Part shown: positions 22,122-34,367 of the stretch, piece by piece | Position numbering within the stretch: the first letter of the stretch is position 1 | Layout: every line of letters begins with the position of its first letter | DNA from: Phaseolus vulgaris | Taxonomy: Eukaryota; Streptophyta; Magnoliopsida; Fabales; Fabaceae | NCBI RefSeq assembly: GCF_000499845.2 | Contig: NC_023756.2 | Location: forward strand, 37,886,565 to 37,950,564 | Length of the DNA stretch: 64,000 bases | Direction of reading: 5' to 3' | Program-made: the position numbers and the translations under genes | Notes under the pieces: model-generated | The model's database searches: none | Seen by the model: only the letters and a program-made list of their open reading frames with translations | Told to the model about the DNA's origin: nothing

Positions 22122-23204
22122 ATGGCTGGAAAACTATCTTTTGAGGAAGGTGCTTCAATCTACAAACCACCTTTATTCTGTGGATTGAATTATAAGTTTT
22201 GGGAAGCAAGAATGAAAATCTTTATTGAATCTATTGATCAAAGAATTTGGAATTCAATTGAGAATGGTCCTTACATTCCAAAGTTCAAAAAGGATAATTC
22301 TTTCATTGCAAAACCTTTGTCCAATGATGAATGTAAGATGGCCCAACATGATAGGTATGCTCAAAACATTATAGCTTCTACACTAGATACTAATGAATTT
22401 TTCAGGATATCAAAGTGCAAAACTGCTAAGGATATGTGGGACACACTCAAGGCCGCTCATGAACCAAAGGAAGCAATGACAAAGAGTCAAGCAAGAAGGA
22501 AAAGAAGGCAAAATAAGAAAAGCCTCAATCTTTGCTTCATGGCCAGAAGGGAGGATGACTCAAGTAGTGTAAGTTCATCAAACTCCTCAAACTTTGAAAA
22601 TTATGGTCAATTGCTTCAAGCCTTTCAAGAAACACATGAAGAAGCCAACCGACTGGCTCTCTTGAACAATCAGTTAAAAGAAAAGAATAGGTTGCTTGAA
22701 AACAGAGTAAAGGCACTGGAAGAGGATTTAGAAAATTCAAAAACAGATTTTGAAAATCTGGAAATCATTTACAAAAACTCCTCTTGCAAGTGTGATACTC
22801 TAGTTTGTGAAAATTGTGAAAATCTTGAAAAGAAGGTCCACTATCTTGTTAAAACAGTGGATAAGCTTTCTAAAGGCCAATCCAACTTTGAGAGTGTTCT
22901 AGCATCTCAAAACTGTGTTTTTGGAAAATCTGGATTGGGTTTTAATCCACAAAACAAACAAGATAGATTTTCAAAATCATTTTCGAAAATGACAGAAAAA
23001 CAATCGATTGGACCATCGAAACAACCGATTGTTACATGCTTCTATTGCATGAAAAGAGGTCATTCTGTGAGGTTCTGTAAAATCAGAAAACATGTTGTTC
23101 GTAAAGGTCTTATGAAGTGGATTCCTAAGGGAAATAAAGCTTTAATTGATGAGTATAAACTAGATGGACCCACATTCATAAGGGGACCAAATCTTTGTAC
23201 TTGA
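22122..23204 (+). CDS. Sirevirus Gag, internally deleted (360 aa)
   Basis: Begins MAGKLSFEEGASIYKPPLF with the copia-type gag motif FWEARMKIFIESID, then AQNIIASTLDTNEFFRISKCK (capsid N-terminal part, residues about 15-110). A jump at about residue 115-130 removes the rest of the capsid and the first zinc knuckle present in the 554-residue Gag at 37119. The C-terminal half keeps a coiled coil (about 165-245) and one CCHC knuckle CFYCMKRGHSVRFC at residue 306. The frame is open throughout, so the deletion is in frame. Such a Gag probably cannot assemble particles alone. It ends at TGA 23202-23204. Confidence 0.8.
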   Translation: MAGKLSFEEGASIYKPPLFCGLNYKFWEARMKIFIESIDQRIWNSIENGPYIPKFKKDNSFIAKPLSNDECKMAQHDRYAQNIIASTLDTNEFFRISKCKTAKDMWDTLKAAHEPKEAMTKSQARRKRRQNKKSLNLCFMARREDDSSSVSSSNSSNFENYGQLLQAFQETHEEANRLALLNNQLKEKNRLLENRVKALEEDLENSKTDFENLEIIYKNSSCKCDTLVCENCENLEKKVHYLVKTVDKLSKGQSNFESVLASQNCVFGKSGLGFNPQNKQDRFSKSFSKMTEKQSIGPSKQPIVTCFYCMKRGHSVRFCKIRKHVVRKGLMKWIPKGNKALIDEYKLDGPTFIRGPNLCT

Positions 23205-23219
23205 AAATCTCTTTTGTAG

Positions 23220-26200
23220 GAAACCTTGGAGGAGAGCAAACAACTATGGTACTTGGATAGTGGATGCTCCAAGCACATGACAGGGGACAAATCAAAGTTC
23301 CTGTGTATCTCCTTTAAGCAAGAAGGTCATGTCACCTATGGAGACAACAACAAAGGAAGGATTCTTGGGAGAGGATCCATAGGAGACAAAGACATCTTGG
23401 TAATCCATGATGTGCTTTATGTAGAAGGCCTAAAGCATAATCTGCTGAGCATTAGCCAACTTTGTGACAAGGGATATCAAGTGATGTTCAAGACAAATAC
23501 ATGTGAAATCTGTCTACCCAACACCAAAGAGGTAATGTTGGTAGGTAAGAGAGTTAATAATGTATATCTTCTAGATATCTCTTCACCATGTTCAATTGGA
23601 TGTCTTCTATCCAAGCAAGATGAATCTTGGCTTTGGCATAGAAGAATTGCTCATATTCACATGAATCATTTGAACAAGCTAATTTCAAAAGATCTTGTGA
23701 TTGGGTTGCCAAAACTCAAGTTTGAGAGGGATCACATTTGTGAAGCATGCCAAAAAGGGAAACAAGTGAAAAGTTCTTTCAAATTAAAAATGTTGTTTCA
23801 TCTTTGAGACCTCTTGAACTTCTTCACATGGATCTCTTTGGACCCTCAAGAACTATGAGTCTTGGTGGAAATTATTATGCTCTTGTTATTTTTGATGACT
23901 TTTCTAGGTATACTTGGACTCTTTTCTTGGAATCAAAGAGTGATGCCTTTGTTGCATTCAAAAAGCTAGCAAGAAGACTACAAAACACAAAGAACAACAA
24001 CATAGGTTCTATTAAGAGTGATCATGGAGGAGAATTTCAAAATGAGAAGTTTAGCAAATTCTGTGAGAAGTTGGGAATTCTGCATAATTTCTCTGCTCCA
24101 AGAACACCACAGCAGAATGGAGTGGTAGAGAGGAAGAACAAGTCTCTTGAAGAGCTAGCAAAGACAATGCTTAGTGAATCATCTCTTCCTAAGTACTTTT
24201 GGGCAGATGCAGTGAGCATCTCATGCTATGTGATGAATAGGGTGCTTATAAGGCCCATCTTGAAGAAAACTCCATATAAACTTTTCAATGGAAGGAAGCC
24301 TAACACCAGTCACCTCAAATTCTTTGGTTGTAGCTGTTTCGTTCTTAACAATGGAAAGGAAAGCTTGGGAAAGTTTGATGAGAAAGCTGACCTTGGCATT
24401 TTCATTGGTTATTCTCTCACAAGCCATGCATATAGAGTCTACAACAAAAGATTGATGACTGTAGAAGAATCAGTACATGTAGTCTTTGATGAGGTAGATC
24501 GCAGAATCAGTGAGAACCCAAAGATTAGTGCCGAGGAAGATGAACAGAGCATCAGTTTGGAGAAGCTGGAAATTTGTGCAGAAAAACAACCGGTTGATTT
24601 GTAGAAACAACCGATTGAAATTCTGCAACAGAGTGAGCTGCCCAAGGAGTGGAGGATTCCAAGAGATCTGTCAGTGGATAACATCATAGGGCAGATAAAA
24701 GAAGGTGTCTCCACACGTAGCTCCATCTCAAACTTCTGCAGGCACACAACTTTTGTCTCTTAAATTGAACCAAAGTCAATTGAGGAAGCTCTCAAGGATG
24801 AGAAGTGGGTTGAAGCTATGCATGAAGAGCTGAATCAGTTTGCAAGGAATGAGGTATGGTTTCTTGTCCCTAAAACTACTGAAATGAATATTATTGGTTC
24901 GAAATGGGTTTTCAGGAACAAGCTAGATGAGGATGGTGTGATCACAAGGAACAAAGCAAGGCTAGTTTCCAAAGGCTACAATCAAGAAGAGGGCATAGAT
25001 TATGGTGAGACCTTTGCTCCTGCTGCTAGATTGGAGGCTGTGAGGCTGCTGCTGGCCTTTGCATGTATGAGTGGTTTTAAACTCTTCCAAATGGATGTCA
25101 AAAGTGTTTTCTTAAATGGCTACATCAATGAGGAAGTCTATGTAGATCAACCACCGGGCTTTGAAGATCATAAGTATCCCAACCATGTCTTCAAGTTGAA
25201 GAAAGCTTTGTATGGACTGAAACAAGCTCCAAGGCAGTGGTATGAAAGGCTTAGCAACTTTCTGCTATCTCATGGATATGAAAGAGGAATGGTAGACAAG
25301 ACTCTCTTCATCAAGAAGTCAAATGCAGAAATAATTCTTGTGCAAATCTATGTTGATGATATCATCTTTGGTGCTACACAAGATAGATTGTGTGAAGAAT
25401 TTGTGGCTGCAATGAAAGGTGAGTTTGAAATGTCTATGATGGGAGAACTATCTTTCTTTCTTGGATTGCAGGTTAAGCAAACGAAGGATGGGATCTTCTT
25501 AAGTCAATCAAAGTATTGCAAGGAGATTCTCAAGAAATTTGAAATGGAGAGTTGCAAAGAAGTTAGCACTCCAATGCCATCAAGCTGTTACATGGATGCG
25601 GATGCTGCTGGAAAATGTGTAGATCAAACAAAATACAGAGGATTGATTGGATCTTTGCTTTATCTAACAGCTAGTAGGCCGGACATTATGTTTGCGGTGT
25701 GTCTATGTGCAAGATATCAAGCAAATCCTAAAGAGTCACACTTCAAAGCTGCAAAAAGAATTCTGAAATATCTCAAAGGAACATCATCTGTAGGATTATG
25801 GTATCCTTCTCACTCTCCAATACATTTAATTGGTTATTCAGATTCTGACTTTGCAGGTTGCAAGCTAGATAGAAAGAGCACAATTGGCACTTGCCACCTT
25901 CTTGGCTCAAGCCTAATCTCATGGCATAACAAGAAGCAAGCATGTGTTGCTCTCTCTACTGCTGAGGCTGAGTATATTGCTGCTGGAAGCTGTTGTGCAC
26001 AGATTCTATGGCTCAAGCAACAACTTGCAGATTTTGGTTTACAAATCAGCAAAGTTCCCTTAATGTGTGATAACACAAGTGCCATCAATCTTACCAAAAA
26101 TCAGATTCAACACTCAAGGACCAAAGATATTGAGATAAGGCATCATTTCATCAGGGATCATGTACAAAATGGGAACTGTGAAGTGAAGTTTGTGGAGACC

Positions 26201-26302
26201 AAACTGCAGTTAGCTGACATCTTCACAAAACCATTACCAAAAGAGAGGTTTTTCTTCTTAAGAAATGAGTTAGGTATTCTTGATCTTAATAATCTCTCCT
26301 AA
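23220..26302 (+). pseudogene. Sirevirus Pol (protease-integrase-RT-RNase H), broken
   Basis: Opens in the gag frame after TAG 23217-23219. Protease WYLDSGCSKHMTGD (about 23250) is followed by the pre-integrase zinc finger WHRRIAHIHMNHL...CEACQKGK. A 1-nt deletion near 23785 shifts the frame. Integrase follows with [14 protein letters not shown] and [12 protein letters not shown], giving the D,D,E triad, then the KELFN-type GRKP region. Stops TAG 24602-24604 and TAA 24761-24763 fall between integrase and RT. RT runs from about 24818, with YVDD at 25349-25360. RNase H has [19 protein letters not shown] and [10 protein letters not shown]. The RT-RNase H part alone is an open 494-codon stretch. 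One frameshift and two nonsense codons make it inactive. Confidence 0.9.
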
Positions 26303-26608
26303 ATCTGTTTTTGATACATGCTAAAGTCTATTTGTGAAGACAAATAGGGGGAGAATTAATTGGTTCTTGTATATCTTTATCTGATATTGTATAATTTGTT
26401 AAAATCTCTGATATGAAAGTGTTTTCTGCTGCTGCTGATAGAAACAACCGATTGTTTATCATGCTTTATGCTTGGAATATGTAAAAATCTAACTTGCTGC
26501 TGTAAGAAGCATTGGGTAGTATAAATGCTATTTTTGCAGGTACTGCTTTAGATTCAATCAGAACAACCACAAGCACCAGGGATTTGTCTTCATCAAATAG
26601 GGGGAGAT
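26303..26608 (+). other. 3' region of Sirevirus 2 with two polypurine tracts
   Basis: AGGGGGAGAATT at about 26346 and AGGGGGAGAT ending at 26608 against the LTR. The first follows a GAAGACAAAT sequence shared with Sirevirus 1 (861-872). A single CAACCGATTG word lies near 26445. No accessory ORF. Confidence 0.8.
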
Positions 26609-27719
26609 TGTTGAACCAAGTGGTGTTCAAGCTTTGAAGAATCCAAACCCTTTGAAGGATGTTGAAGCCTTTGATGTGCTTGGTGTTGCTGTGTTAGTTT
26701 AGCTTAGTTCTGGGGTAGTTTGAATGTTGTAATCCACCCTTTGATTAAATCTAAAGCATAAGCATCTCAATCTTTGTGAAAGTAAAATGTTTTCAAACTA
26801 AGTTAAAACAATCGATTGTTTTGTCGAAACAACCGATTGTTTATACTTAGGTGTTTTGAGAAAAAGATTGAAAACTGTTTTTAAAATTGTTGAACTGTTA
26901 AGAACCAAAACAACTGATTGATTCGAGGAAACAACCGATTGTTTGTTTTGGGACCATAACAGAAAAACTGTTTTATCTTTGACTGAGCTTTAAATGTTTA
27001 AACTACTTACGCTCCAGTCATTAAATGCTTTGACCAATCTTTTAATGCAATTTAAGAGTTTGTTAAGATTTGATAACAAACTACATCTTTGAATAAATTC
27101 AGAAAAACAGATTTGACAATTAATCTTTGACAAGTTTTTGCTAAGAGTTTTTGAGTTTTTCAAAGAGCTGAGATTGCTAAGAGTGTGTGATTGATCAAAG
27201 TTTGTGAAATAGGATTCTGCTTGTATTGATTTCAGATTATCTTCTGTAACAAGTGTGTGAAACAAGTTTAGTTTTTGTGTTTGCTAAGATTGGTTGAGTG
27301 TTCTTGAGGGGATCAAGATCAGCAGTCTTGGTGTAGGTGTGTTGACCAAGGAAAGTGTGTTTCTAGAGGTGTTCAAGGTCATTCTCTTGGTTGTTGTGTA
27401 AGTGATCAATGTGTGATTGCTTAGTGGATTTCCTCAAGGTTTCTGAGAAGACTGGATGTAGCTCTGGATTTGAAGTGAACCAGTATAAACAACTGTGTAC
27501 AATCTCTCTTTCTCTATCTCTTTAAATTCAGTTTTGGTATTTGATAACTAGTATAAACAATCGATTGTTTTTCCAGTATTGTGCCTTTGCTTTATGTTTT
27601 GAAAAACTGATTTCTTAATCAAGGTTTTCTTGAAGTCTTTTCATTCTAGGCTTAAAAGTTTACGAAAATCCCTCTTAAACAATTCACCCCCCTCTAGTTT
27701 AAGGCCATATATTCTAACA
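26609..27719 (+). repeat. 3' LTR of Sirevirus 2
   Basis: 1111 bp, same ends as the 5' LTR. It lacks one of the two palindromic units near 27555 that the 5' LTR has at 21880-21915, and has several short indels. Confidence 0.92.
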
Positions 27720-28312
27720 TACAATGTTAATGGGTTCAATTTTTGTATATTGGAGAGTGACCTTTGGCTTAAAACACAAAACAATGGAGTGTTTGGTACA
27801 TTTGGGACAAGGAGTTATGCAAGTAGTAGTGATAATCAGATGCGGTGTGGAGGTGTGTTGTATTATGGTCGATTGATAGACATAATTGAGATAAACTACC
27901 ATGGTCGATTCTCAATTTTTTTATTTAAATGTATGTGAGCTAATACAACTACTTCTAGAGGGACATGAGTGATGAGTATGGATTTACATTACTAAGCTTT
28001 TTACGCTTGATCCACACTAGTGATAATGATGATGATGAGCCATATATCAAGGCATCAGAAGCTCAAATGGTGTATTATGTAGAGGATGAGCTTGATAAAA
28101 ATTGGTGTGTATCTGTACATTTAAAGCCTAGAGACTTGTACAATATGGTTGAAGATGATGTTGACAATTTTCATGAATCTGAGCTATTTGAACAACAAAA
28201 CTTTGAAACATTATTTCCATATATGGAAGAAAATATACAACTAACAAGGTGTTTTTACTATTTCATTATAATTTATTATCCTTCAACTTTGAATTTAATG
28301 TGTTTATCTTAA
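27720..28312 (+). pseudogene. TNP2-like transposase, DUF4216 portion
   Basis: Continues the CACTA gene after the Sirevirus. It reads YNVNGFNFCILESDLWLKTQ, then GVLYYGRLIDIIEINYHGRF-LFKCMW (27725-27940). An in-frame stop at 27966-27968 and a shift follow, then DEYGFTLLSF (about 27970), VYYVEDEL (near 28072, one residue changed from the family) and VHLKPRDLYNM (about 28116-28150). The order matches DUF4216 of plant CACTA TNP2 proteins. The segment normally joining this to DUF4218 is missing at the insertion point. Confidence 0.75.
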
Positions 28313-28689
28313 TGTTTGTAGACCACCTGAAGATGAAGAAAATACCAACCAATAAGAATAGTTCTTCTGCAGTCCATCATCCATCTCATCTAGGAATATG
28401 TTCAATTAAAAGAATTGAGTTTTATTGTTCATTAATATGCAATGTTACATCTTCAAGAGTTTTATTGATTATTAAGAATCTTGAAGATGAAATTCGCAAC
28501 CTCAACTAAGTCTAAGTCAGAACTCAAGTGAGTAGTCACCCTTCTTTATCCTTACCTACACCAAAGTGTATTCATCCTACACTTCTTCAACGTACTTATA
28601 AACTTGGTTAGATGTCTGAACTTTCATACAATTTATTAAATTGTATTATTCAATATACTATTCATTTGTAATTCACTTGTAATTTATGC

Positions 28690-30890
28690 AGGACTTCAAG
28701 TACAAGCTTCACCCCTAACTGCACCTGAAACAAGTAATCTTAGAGGTATTTCATCTCCATTTCCCCATCCACCTCAAGAACGTACTAAACATGCTTACCC
28801 TGCACCTCCAACAGCACCTCAACCAAGTATTGAACGTGCTCCCCTTCCACCTCCAACTGCATCTCATCCAAGTAATTTGTGTTCACTTCTTTTTCAAATT
28901 TATTAATCCTCACATCATTAGACATAATTGATTTTTTTTTTTCATTATGCTAATTTATTTTCAGGAACCTTGAAAGTGAGGATACATTCAACTATTCAGA
29001 CAAACTCTGCTCCTACATTCATTGTTCAACCCCCAATTGCACCTACATATAATTCTCAGCCACCAAATCATGTTCATGTACTTGGACCAACAATACCTGG
29101 TACATCATATGTATATTTGGAAAATGAAGAGGAAGAAAATGAGGAAACTAAGTTGCAAACACATCAACAAAGACCTACAGCCTTCAAAAGAGCACTTGTT
29201 GATGTCATTGGTAAGTCACTATATATCAATTTGTTAAAAGCATACAATGTTATGTATAGTTATATATGCAATATTATTTTTTGCTTTAGTCCTATATCCC
29301 TTAAGACAAATGTTTTTAATATTTCACATATGAGGAAGTGAAGAGAAACACAAAATAGCTAAGAACCAATGATGTTTGGCATCTACCTCCAAATGAAAGG
29401 ATTGTTGTGCAATGCAATAATGAGGGACAACCTATTGCAGATGGTGGAGCATTGTTGAATAGGTTCTTAGGCAATATTGCAATAAACTATAATGCATTTC
29501 CTATTAGCTATTCTATTTGGAGGAAGGTTTCTAAAGTTTATAAAGAAGATATACTTAAACACACTATTCGGGTAATCATATCCAAAATTATACTATGATT
29601 TAATTTATAATTTAAATATACTATAATTATTGTTAATTTTAATTGTTGATTGTTTTGAAGGCTAAATTTGATGTTCATTCTGATGTTCATATAAATCTTT
29701 AACACAAAATGGAGAGACCACCGACAAGAATTGTGGGAACAAAGGAATAATGGAGCACATACAAGAGATGAATTGATTGCAATGGCTCCAGAAGGAATAG
29801 ATAGAGATCATTGGGTTTCTTTTGAGGATTATCGTCTAAATTTAAAAAAAACAAAGGTATAACTGAAACATTTTTTAGGAATTTACATTCAGACTTACTA
29901 ATATTTATATGTTGATGATTAAGAAAAATAAAGAGAATAGGACAAAGAAAACCATTGCTCACACAGGTGGATCTAAGAGCATTGCAAGGAAAAGAGATGA
30001 AATTGTGACATTTATACATATGTTCATGTAAAATTTATGTTCTAATCTCTCTTACATTGTGTCATATAATTTTTCTTCTTTTTAATAGGAAAAAGAGTGT
30101 GGCCACAAGGTTAGTAAAGGAGATGTATGGATAGCTACATATAGACATGCTAATGGAGCATTTGTGAGTGATGAAGCGAGGGAAATTGGAGTAAGTTCAA
30201 TTATAATAAATTATGTAATTGTCAACCACACTTAATGTAATTTTAATTAGTTTCTTCTTGGGTTCTTTCTAGATAAAAAATGAAAGCATATGAATTAACC
30301 TCATCACCATTCATATCAAAAGAAATATCAAATACTGATTCCTTAGCTTATGTTTTTGGAAGTCGAGAACATTATGGACGTGTTAGGGGTTTAGGTTGGG
30401 TTCTTGCCATCTAAAGTGTTTGGCTGCAATGCTCATTCGTATAGTGGAACATCTTCAAGTTTTCCTTCCTATACACATTTACAAAATCAGGTTAATCATC
30501 ATTTACTTTTACTTTATGATGATTTTTTTACTTGTTTAACTATGTATCCATATATTCTTTATGCTTAAACTTTATATTTAGAACTTACCTATTTTAATTC
30601 TTATTAAATATGTTAATGAAATGAAGTTTGTGTTCTAAACTAGGTTTCTTCATTAACATCACAAGTTAATGGAATGAAGGCAATGATGACTTTTTTGTGT
30701 GCAAAACTATCAAGGAGAATTGCCTCGTGATTTTGCTATGTTTCACACATCACCGGTAATATTTAAATCTTTATTAAATTAATATATATTTTATATTATA
30801 ATTGAAATGCTACTAATTATGACTATATTTTATATATTAGGCATCTGATCAAGGAAGTGTTTCTAATGATGAAACAAATGATCAAGATTA
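28690..30890 (+). pseudogene. Ptta/En/Spm-type second CACTA gene, exon remains
   Basis: Homology blocks separated by intron-like AT-rich spacers. A proline-rich leader (28700-29110) comes first. Then come ERIVVQCNNEGQPIADGGAL and PISYSIWRKVSKVYKEDIL (29397-29560), a KWRDHRQELWEQR block (29706-29745) with DRDHWVSFEDYRL (about 29800-29835), a KKNKENRTKKTIAHTGGSKS block (about 29921-29985) and GDVWIATYRHANGAFVSDEA (30119-30178). These follow the order of the plant Ptta/En/Spm transposase domain (PF03004-like). Several block edges have GT and AG signals (for example CATTG|GTAAGT at about 29210). Frame breaks between blocks and lost ends suggest it is dead, but parts may be true exons. Confidence 0.7.
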
Positions 30891-31086
30891 AGAACCATTT
30901 TAGTGTTTTAAGATAGCAAGTATTATAGTTTATTTTTAAAATAACTTGTGTTGCCCATTTTGTTACTATGGCAAAGAATGATTGGAACCCATATAATTGC
31001 TCTATAGATCTCTAAGGTAGGAATTGACTACAAATATACTATAGTTTGTTTGACTATATTATTATTCTATTTATTGTTAAAGTTTG

Positions 31087-32349
31087 TGATAAGTGTCAAT
31101 GTGTAGTTTTTATGATTGAGAAAATTGAACACTTTGGAACTTAATTGTTTCTTAATGTAAGAAAATTACCCTAATATGAGAATTATTGAATTTGATTATA
31201 TATTTTGAACCAAGAAACAAATGAAGAAATTTAATATCAATTTTTATGTAAATTGTAGATGAATATGAAGCATTTAAAGAAAGAAAGCAAAAACTTAATT
31301 GGATCACAAGAAGATTTAGCTCAAGCTAGAAGATTTAGTTCAAGCTAAATTTGTCCAGAGTTTATTAAAGGTGTAGTACTAATCTAAGGCTAGAATTGCT
31401 AGCTCAAGCTAAAAATGCACCTAAAGATCTAGCTTAAGCTAAATTGGCTAGCTTGAGCTAAAGTTCAATATATAAATTTTGGAACAAAGTGAAAACAGAG
31501 CGATGGAAAAAAGGTGAGATCTTTAGAGAGAAGTTAGTGAGAGAAGAAGAAGGAGAACTCTATTTTAGGAGAAGAACTTGCTCAGATAAGCCCTTCTTAT
31601 GCAATCTAGATCAAGAATGAAGATTGGAGGAGCTATCATGAGTGGCTAAGTTCTTTCTAACTTGGGATTGAATGTAATTTACTTTGATCAAATGTATTAT
31701 TGGTGAAATATATATATATATATATATAATATTCTCTTTTCTACTTGTTCTTGGTATTTTCGTTTCATGCTTATTGCTTGATTCTATCTGATCAGTGGAG
31801 TCTTGATTTTGATCCTTAAATTTAACTGGAAAGTACCTTTAAGGATCTGAAATAGATGAAAATACTTGATAACTTGAAATGCTAGGAATAAATTTCAGGT
31901 TATTGATTGCATCATAATTTTGTTCCTAAAGCTGGATGATTTGTTAATATCTGAGGAATCAATGTTTGAGAAATTATCTTATGAATTTCATCTGTGAGGA
32001 ATCAAGGTGAATGAATTTAAAGTAAGCATCAAGAATAAGTAGTTTTGAGTATTATGTATTATATTATTCCAAAAAACAGATGATTGAGATAGACGCAATT
32101 TAATCCGAAGTATCTTTCTCTATATTTGATAAGTTAGTTTTGTTTTTGGTTGAATCAAACCCTAAATCTTTAAGTTACTTGTGAAATCTTTAATTTGTTT
32201 ATGAAAAAGTTCTCAAAATTATTTTCTATACTTAATGAGTTTTATAACAGAACATCTTAATTAGAATTGTATCCTGTGGGTTCGACATTCGTACTTTAAA
32301 GAGTACTATATTACAGTTGATTCGGTACACTTGCCGAGAAAAATCAACA
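31087..32349 (+). repeat. 5' LTR of the Athila-type element
   Basis: TGATAAGTGTCAATG to AAATCAACA. It contains several AGCTNNAGCT near-palindromes (about 31317-31460), a (TA)n microsatellite at 31711-31728 and a terminal CCTGTGGGTTCGACATTCGT block. The 3' copy has a longer (TA)n and lacks about a dozen bases near 31525. Confidence 0.93.
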
Positions 32350-32355
32350 AGTTTT

Positions 32356-32373
32356 TGGCGCCGTTGCCGGGGA
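32356..32373 (+). other. Primer-binding site (tRNA-Asp type)
   Basis: TGGCGCCGTTGCCGGGGA, six bases after the LTR end. This is the tRNA-Asp-complementary site known for Athila/Calypso-type elements. Confidence 0.85.
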
Positions 32374-32489
32374 ACAATTTCTTTTAAGAATTTCTGAAGT
32401 ATAACTTATTAAGTATTGTGAATAGTTTATTTTCTTTGTGAATAGATACTTGTTTAGATCTTATTCTTTTATCCTGTGTTAATCCTTGC

Positions 32490-33819
32490 TTGAGTTTTCT
32501 TAGATACATGCTATTAAGAGTACAGGTTCCTGAAGATCAATTGGAACTTGATCCAGAAATTGAGAAGACAGCTAGAAAAAATCAAAGCAAGAAGATAGAA
32601 GAAAAGAATAAGCAAGGACAAGCAAAAGGAGAATCTTCCAGCACTCTCAACTCACACATGGCTTTGAGGATATTGCTCAGTTGAACATATTCCACAATGG
32701 TTTGAGGCCTGATACTAAAATGATCTTGGATGCTGCAGCAGGAGGTACAATGATGAGTGTTGATGCAGAACAAGCTACAAGAATCATTGAGGCCTTAGGC
32801 TCAACAGATTACCAAGCTCAACATGATAAATATACAGTGCAAAAGAAAAGGGTGTTGGATCCTAGTACTTTAGATGCAATTTTAGCACAAAATAAAATTT
32901 TGACTCAGCAAATTGAGGCATTAACCAAGGAAATTTCAAAACTGCCTCAAGAATTACATGCAGTAAGTTCTCTGTCAATTCATAATCAAGCTTTGAAGTG
33001 TGATTTTTGAGGGGAGATCATCTTAATGGCTAATGCTTTTACCAAAATCCATCAGAGGAAGAAGTTCAATATATGAATAATCAAGGAAGGCAAGGTGGCT
33101 TTTCATCTAACTATCCAACTAACATGGCTCATGGGTGGAGGAATAATCATAATCAAGGTTTTGGGTGGAAGCATGAGATTGGATCATCTAAAAGGCAAGC
33201 TCCTTATCAGCAACAACCACATTATCCTTCCATTCATGAGAGAACATCCAAATTGGAGGATACTTTTGAGAAGTTCATGCAAGCCTCTTTATCAAACCAG
33301 AAAAATACTGAAGCATCAATAAGAAATTTAGAGACACAGGTGGGGCAGCTGGCTAAACAGTTAGCTGATAATCAAGGAAGTCAATTTTCAACCAATACAC
33401 AAACAAATCACAAGGATCATTACAAGTCTATCACTACTAGAAGTGGGAAAGTTATAAGAAAAGGAATTGGGGATGATTTAGTTGTTGAGGAGGAGGTTTT
33501 AAAAGATAAAGAGAGTGAAAAAGAACAGATTGAGTGTGAGGGAGGAGAAAGAAGGAATAAGGAAGATTTTGTAGATGTTGGAGAGGAAATAGAAAAAAAA
33601 AATGAAAAACAAGGGAGGAGTGTTCCTATAAAAGATGTACCTTATCCACATGCTCCTACAAAGAAATGCAAGGAAAGACAATTTGCAAGATTTATGGATA
33701 TTCTCAAAATATTGCAAATTAACATTCATTTTACTGAAGCTCTAAAGCAGATGCCTACATATGCAAAATTCATGAAGGAATTATTGACAAAGAAAAGAAA
33801 AATCAATGACAAGAGATAG
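32490..33819 (+). pseudogene. Athila-type gag, internally deleted
   Basis: Three pieces. The first, 32508-32684, carries the N-terminal basic segment LDPEIEKTARKNQSKK. The second, 32681-33010, is capsid C-terminal: FHNGLRPDTKMILDAAAGG, then a coiled coil. The third, 33073-33819, is a Gln/Asn-rich linker followed by IRNLETQVGQLAKQLADNQG and TTRSGKV, ending near FMKELLTKKRKI. The middle of the capsid and the zinc-knuckle region are missing between pieces one and two. The pieces are separated by stops, so no full Gag can be made. Confidence 0.8.
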
Positions 33820-33824
33820 TTGAA

Positions 33825-34367
33825 TTGGAAGCTAGATGCAGTGCTATAATTCAAAAATCATTACCACAGAAATCTAGAGATCATGGAAGTTTCACTTTGC
33901 CAGTTACCATAGGAAATCTCACTGTTGGAAAGGCATTATTGGATCTTGGAGCTACTATTAATTTGATTCCTTTATCAATGTTGAAGAAAATTGGAGATGT
34001 AGAAGTGAAACCAATAAGAATGACTTTGCAGTTGGCTAATGGATCAATCAAATATCCACACGGAATAGTTGAAGATCTGTTGGTAAAGGTACATAAATTT
34101 CTATTCCCAGTAGATTTTGTTGTAATGGATATTGAAGAAGATGTTGAAGTACCTTTGATATTGGGAAGACCATTCATGAAAATTGCCAAAGTTATAATTG
34201 ATGTAGACAAAGGAAGATTGAAGGTTTGTGCTCACGATGAAGAAGTAAGTTTTAATGTTTTTAAAGCAATGAAATATTCAAATGATCAGAAAGAGTGTTT
34301 CAGAGTGGATGTGATTGTTGTTGAACCTTTAATGACGTTAATCAAGCATCAAGCTATATTACGTTAA
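33825..34367 (+). pseudogene. Athila-type aspartic protease, pol truncated after it
   Basis: An open 180-codon stretch, one frame off from gag (break near 33815). It reads CSAIIQKSLP, GSFTLPVTIGNL, then the active-site motif LLDLGATINLIPLSML, LQLANGSIKYPHGIVEDLLV and VPLILGRPF. The catalytic triad reads DLG, as in other Athila proteases. Pol stops at TAA about 34365 with no RT, RNase H or integrase. The next sequence is already the post-pol box, so an internal deletion has removed about two thirds of pol. Confidence 0.8.

Larger units (their letters stand above)
20924..27719 (+). mobile_element. Sirevirus copy 2, full structure, coding-dead
   Basis: A 6796-bp element with LTRs of 1138 and 1111 bp, a primer-binding site, gag, pol and two polypurine tracts. 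LTRs differ by roughly 3-4% in the stretch I compared by eye, plus small indels including loss of one palindromic unit near the end of the 3' LTR. Flanking bases AAGAG (20919-20923) and TACAA (27720-27724) do not match, so a target duplication is absent or lost. There is no third ORF after pol, unlike the other two Sireviruses. Confidence 0.92.
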
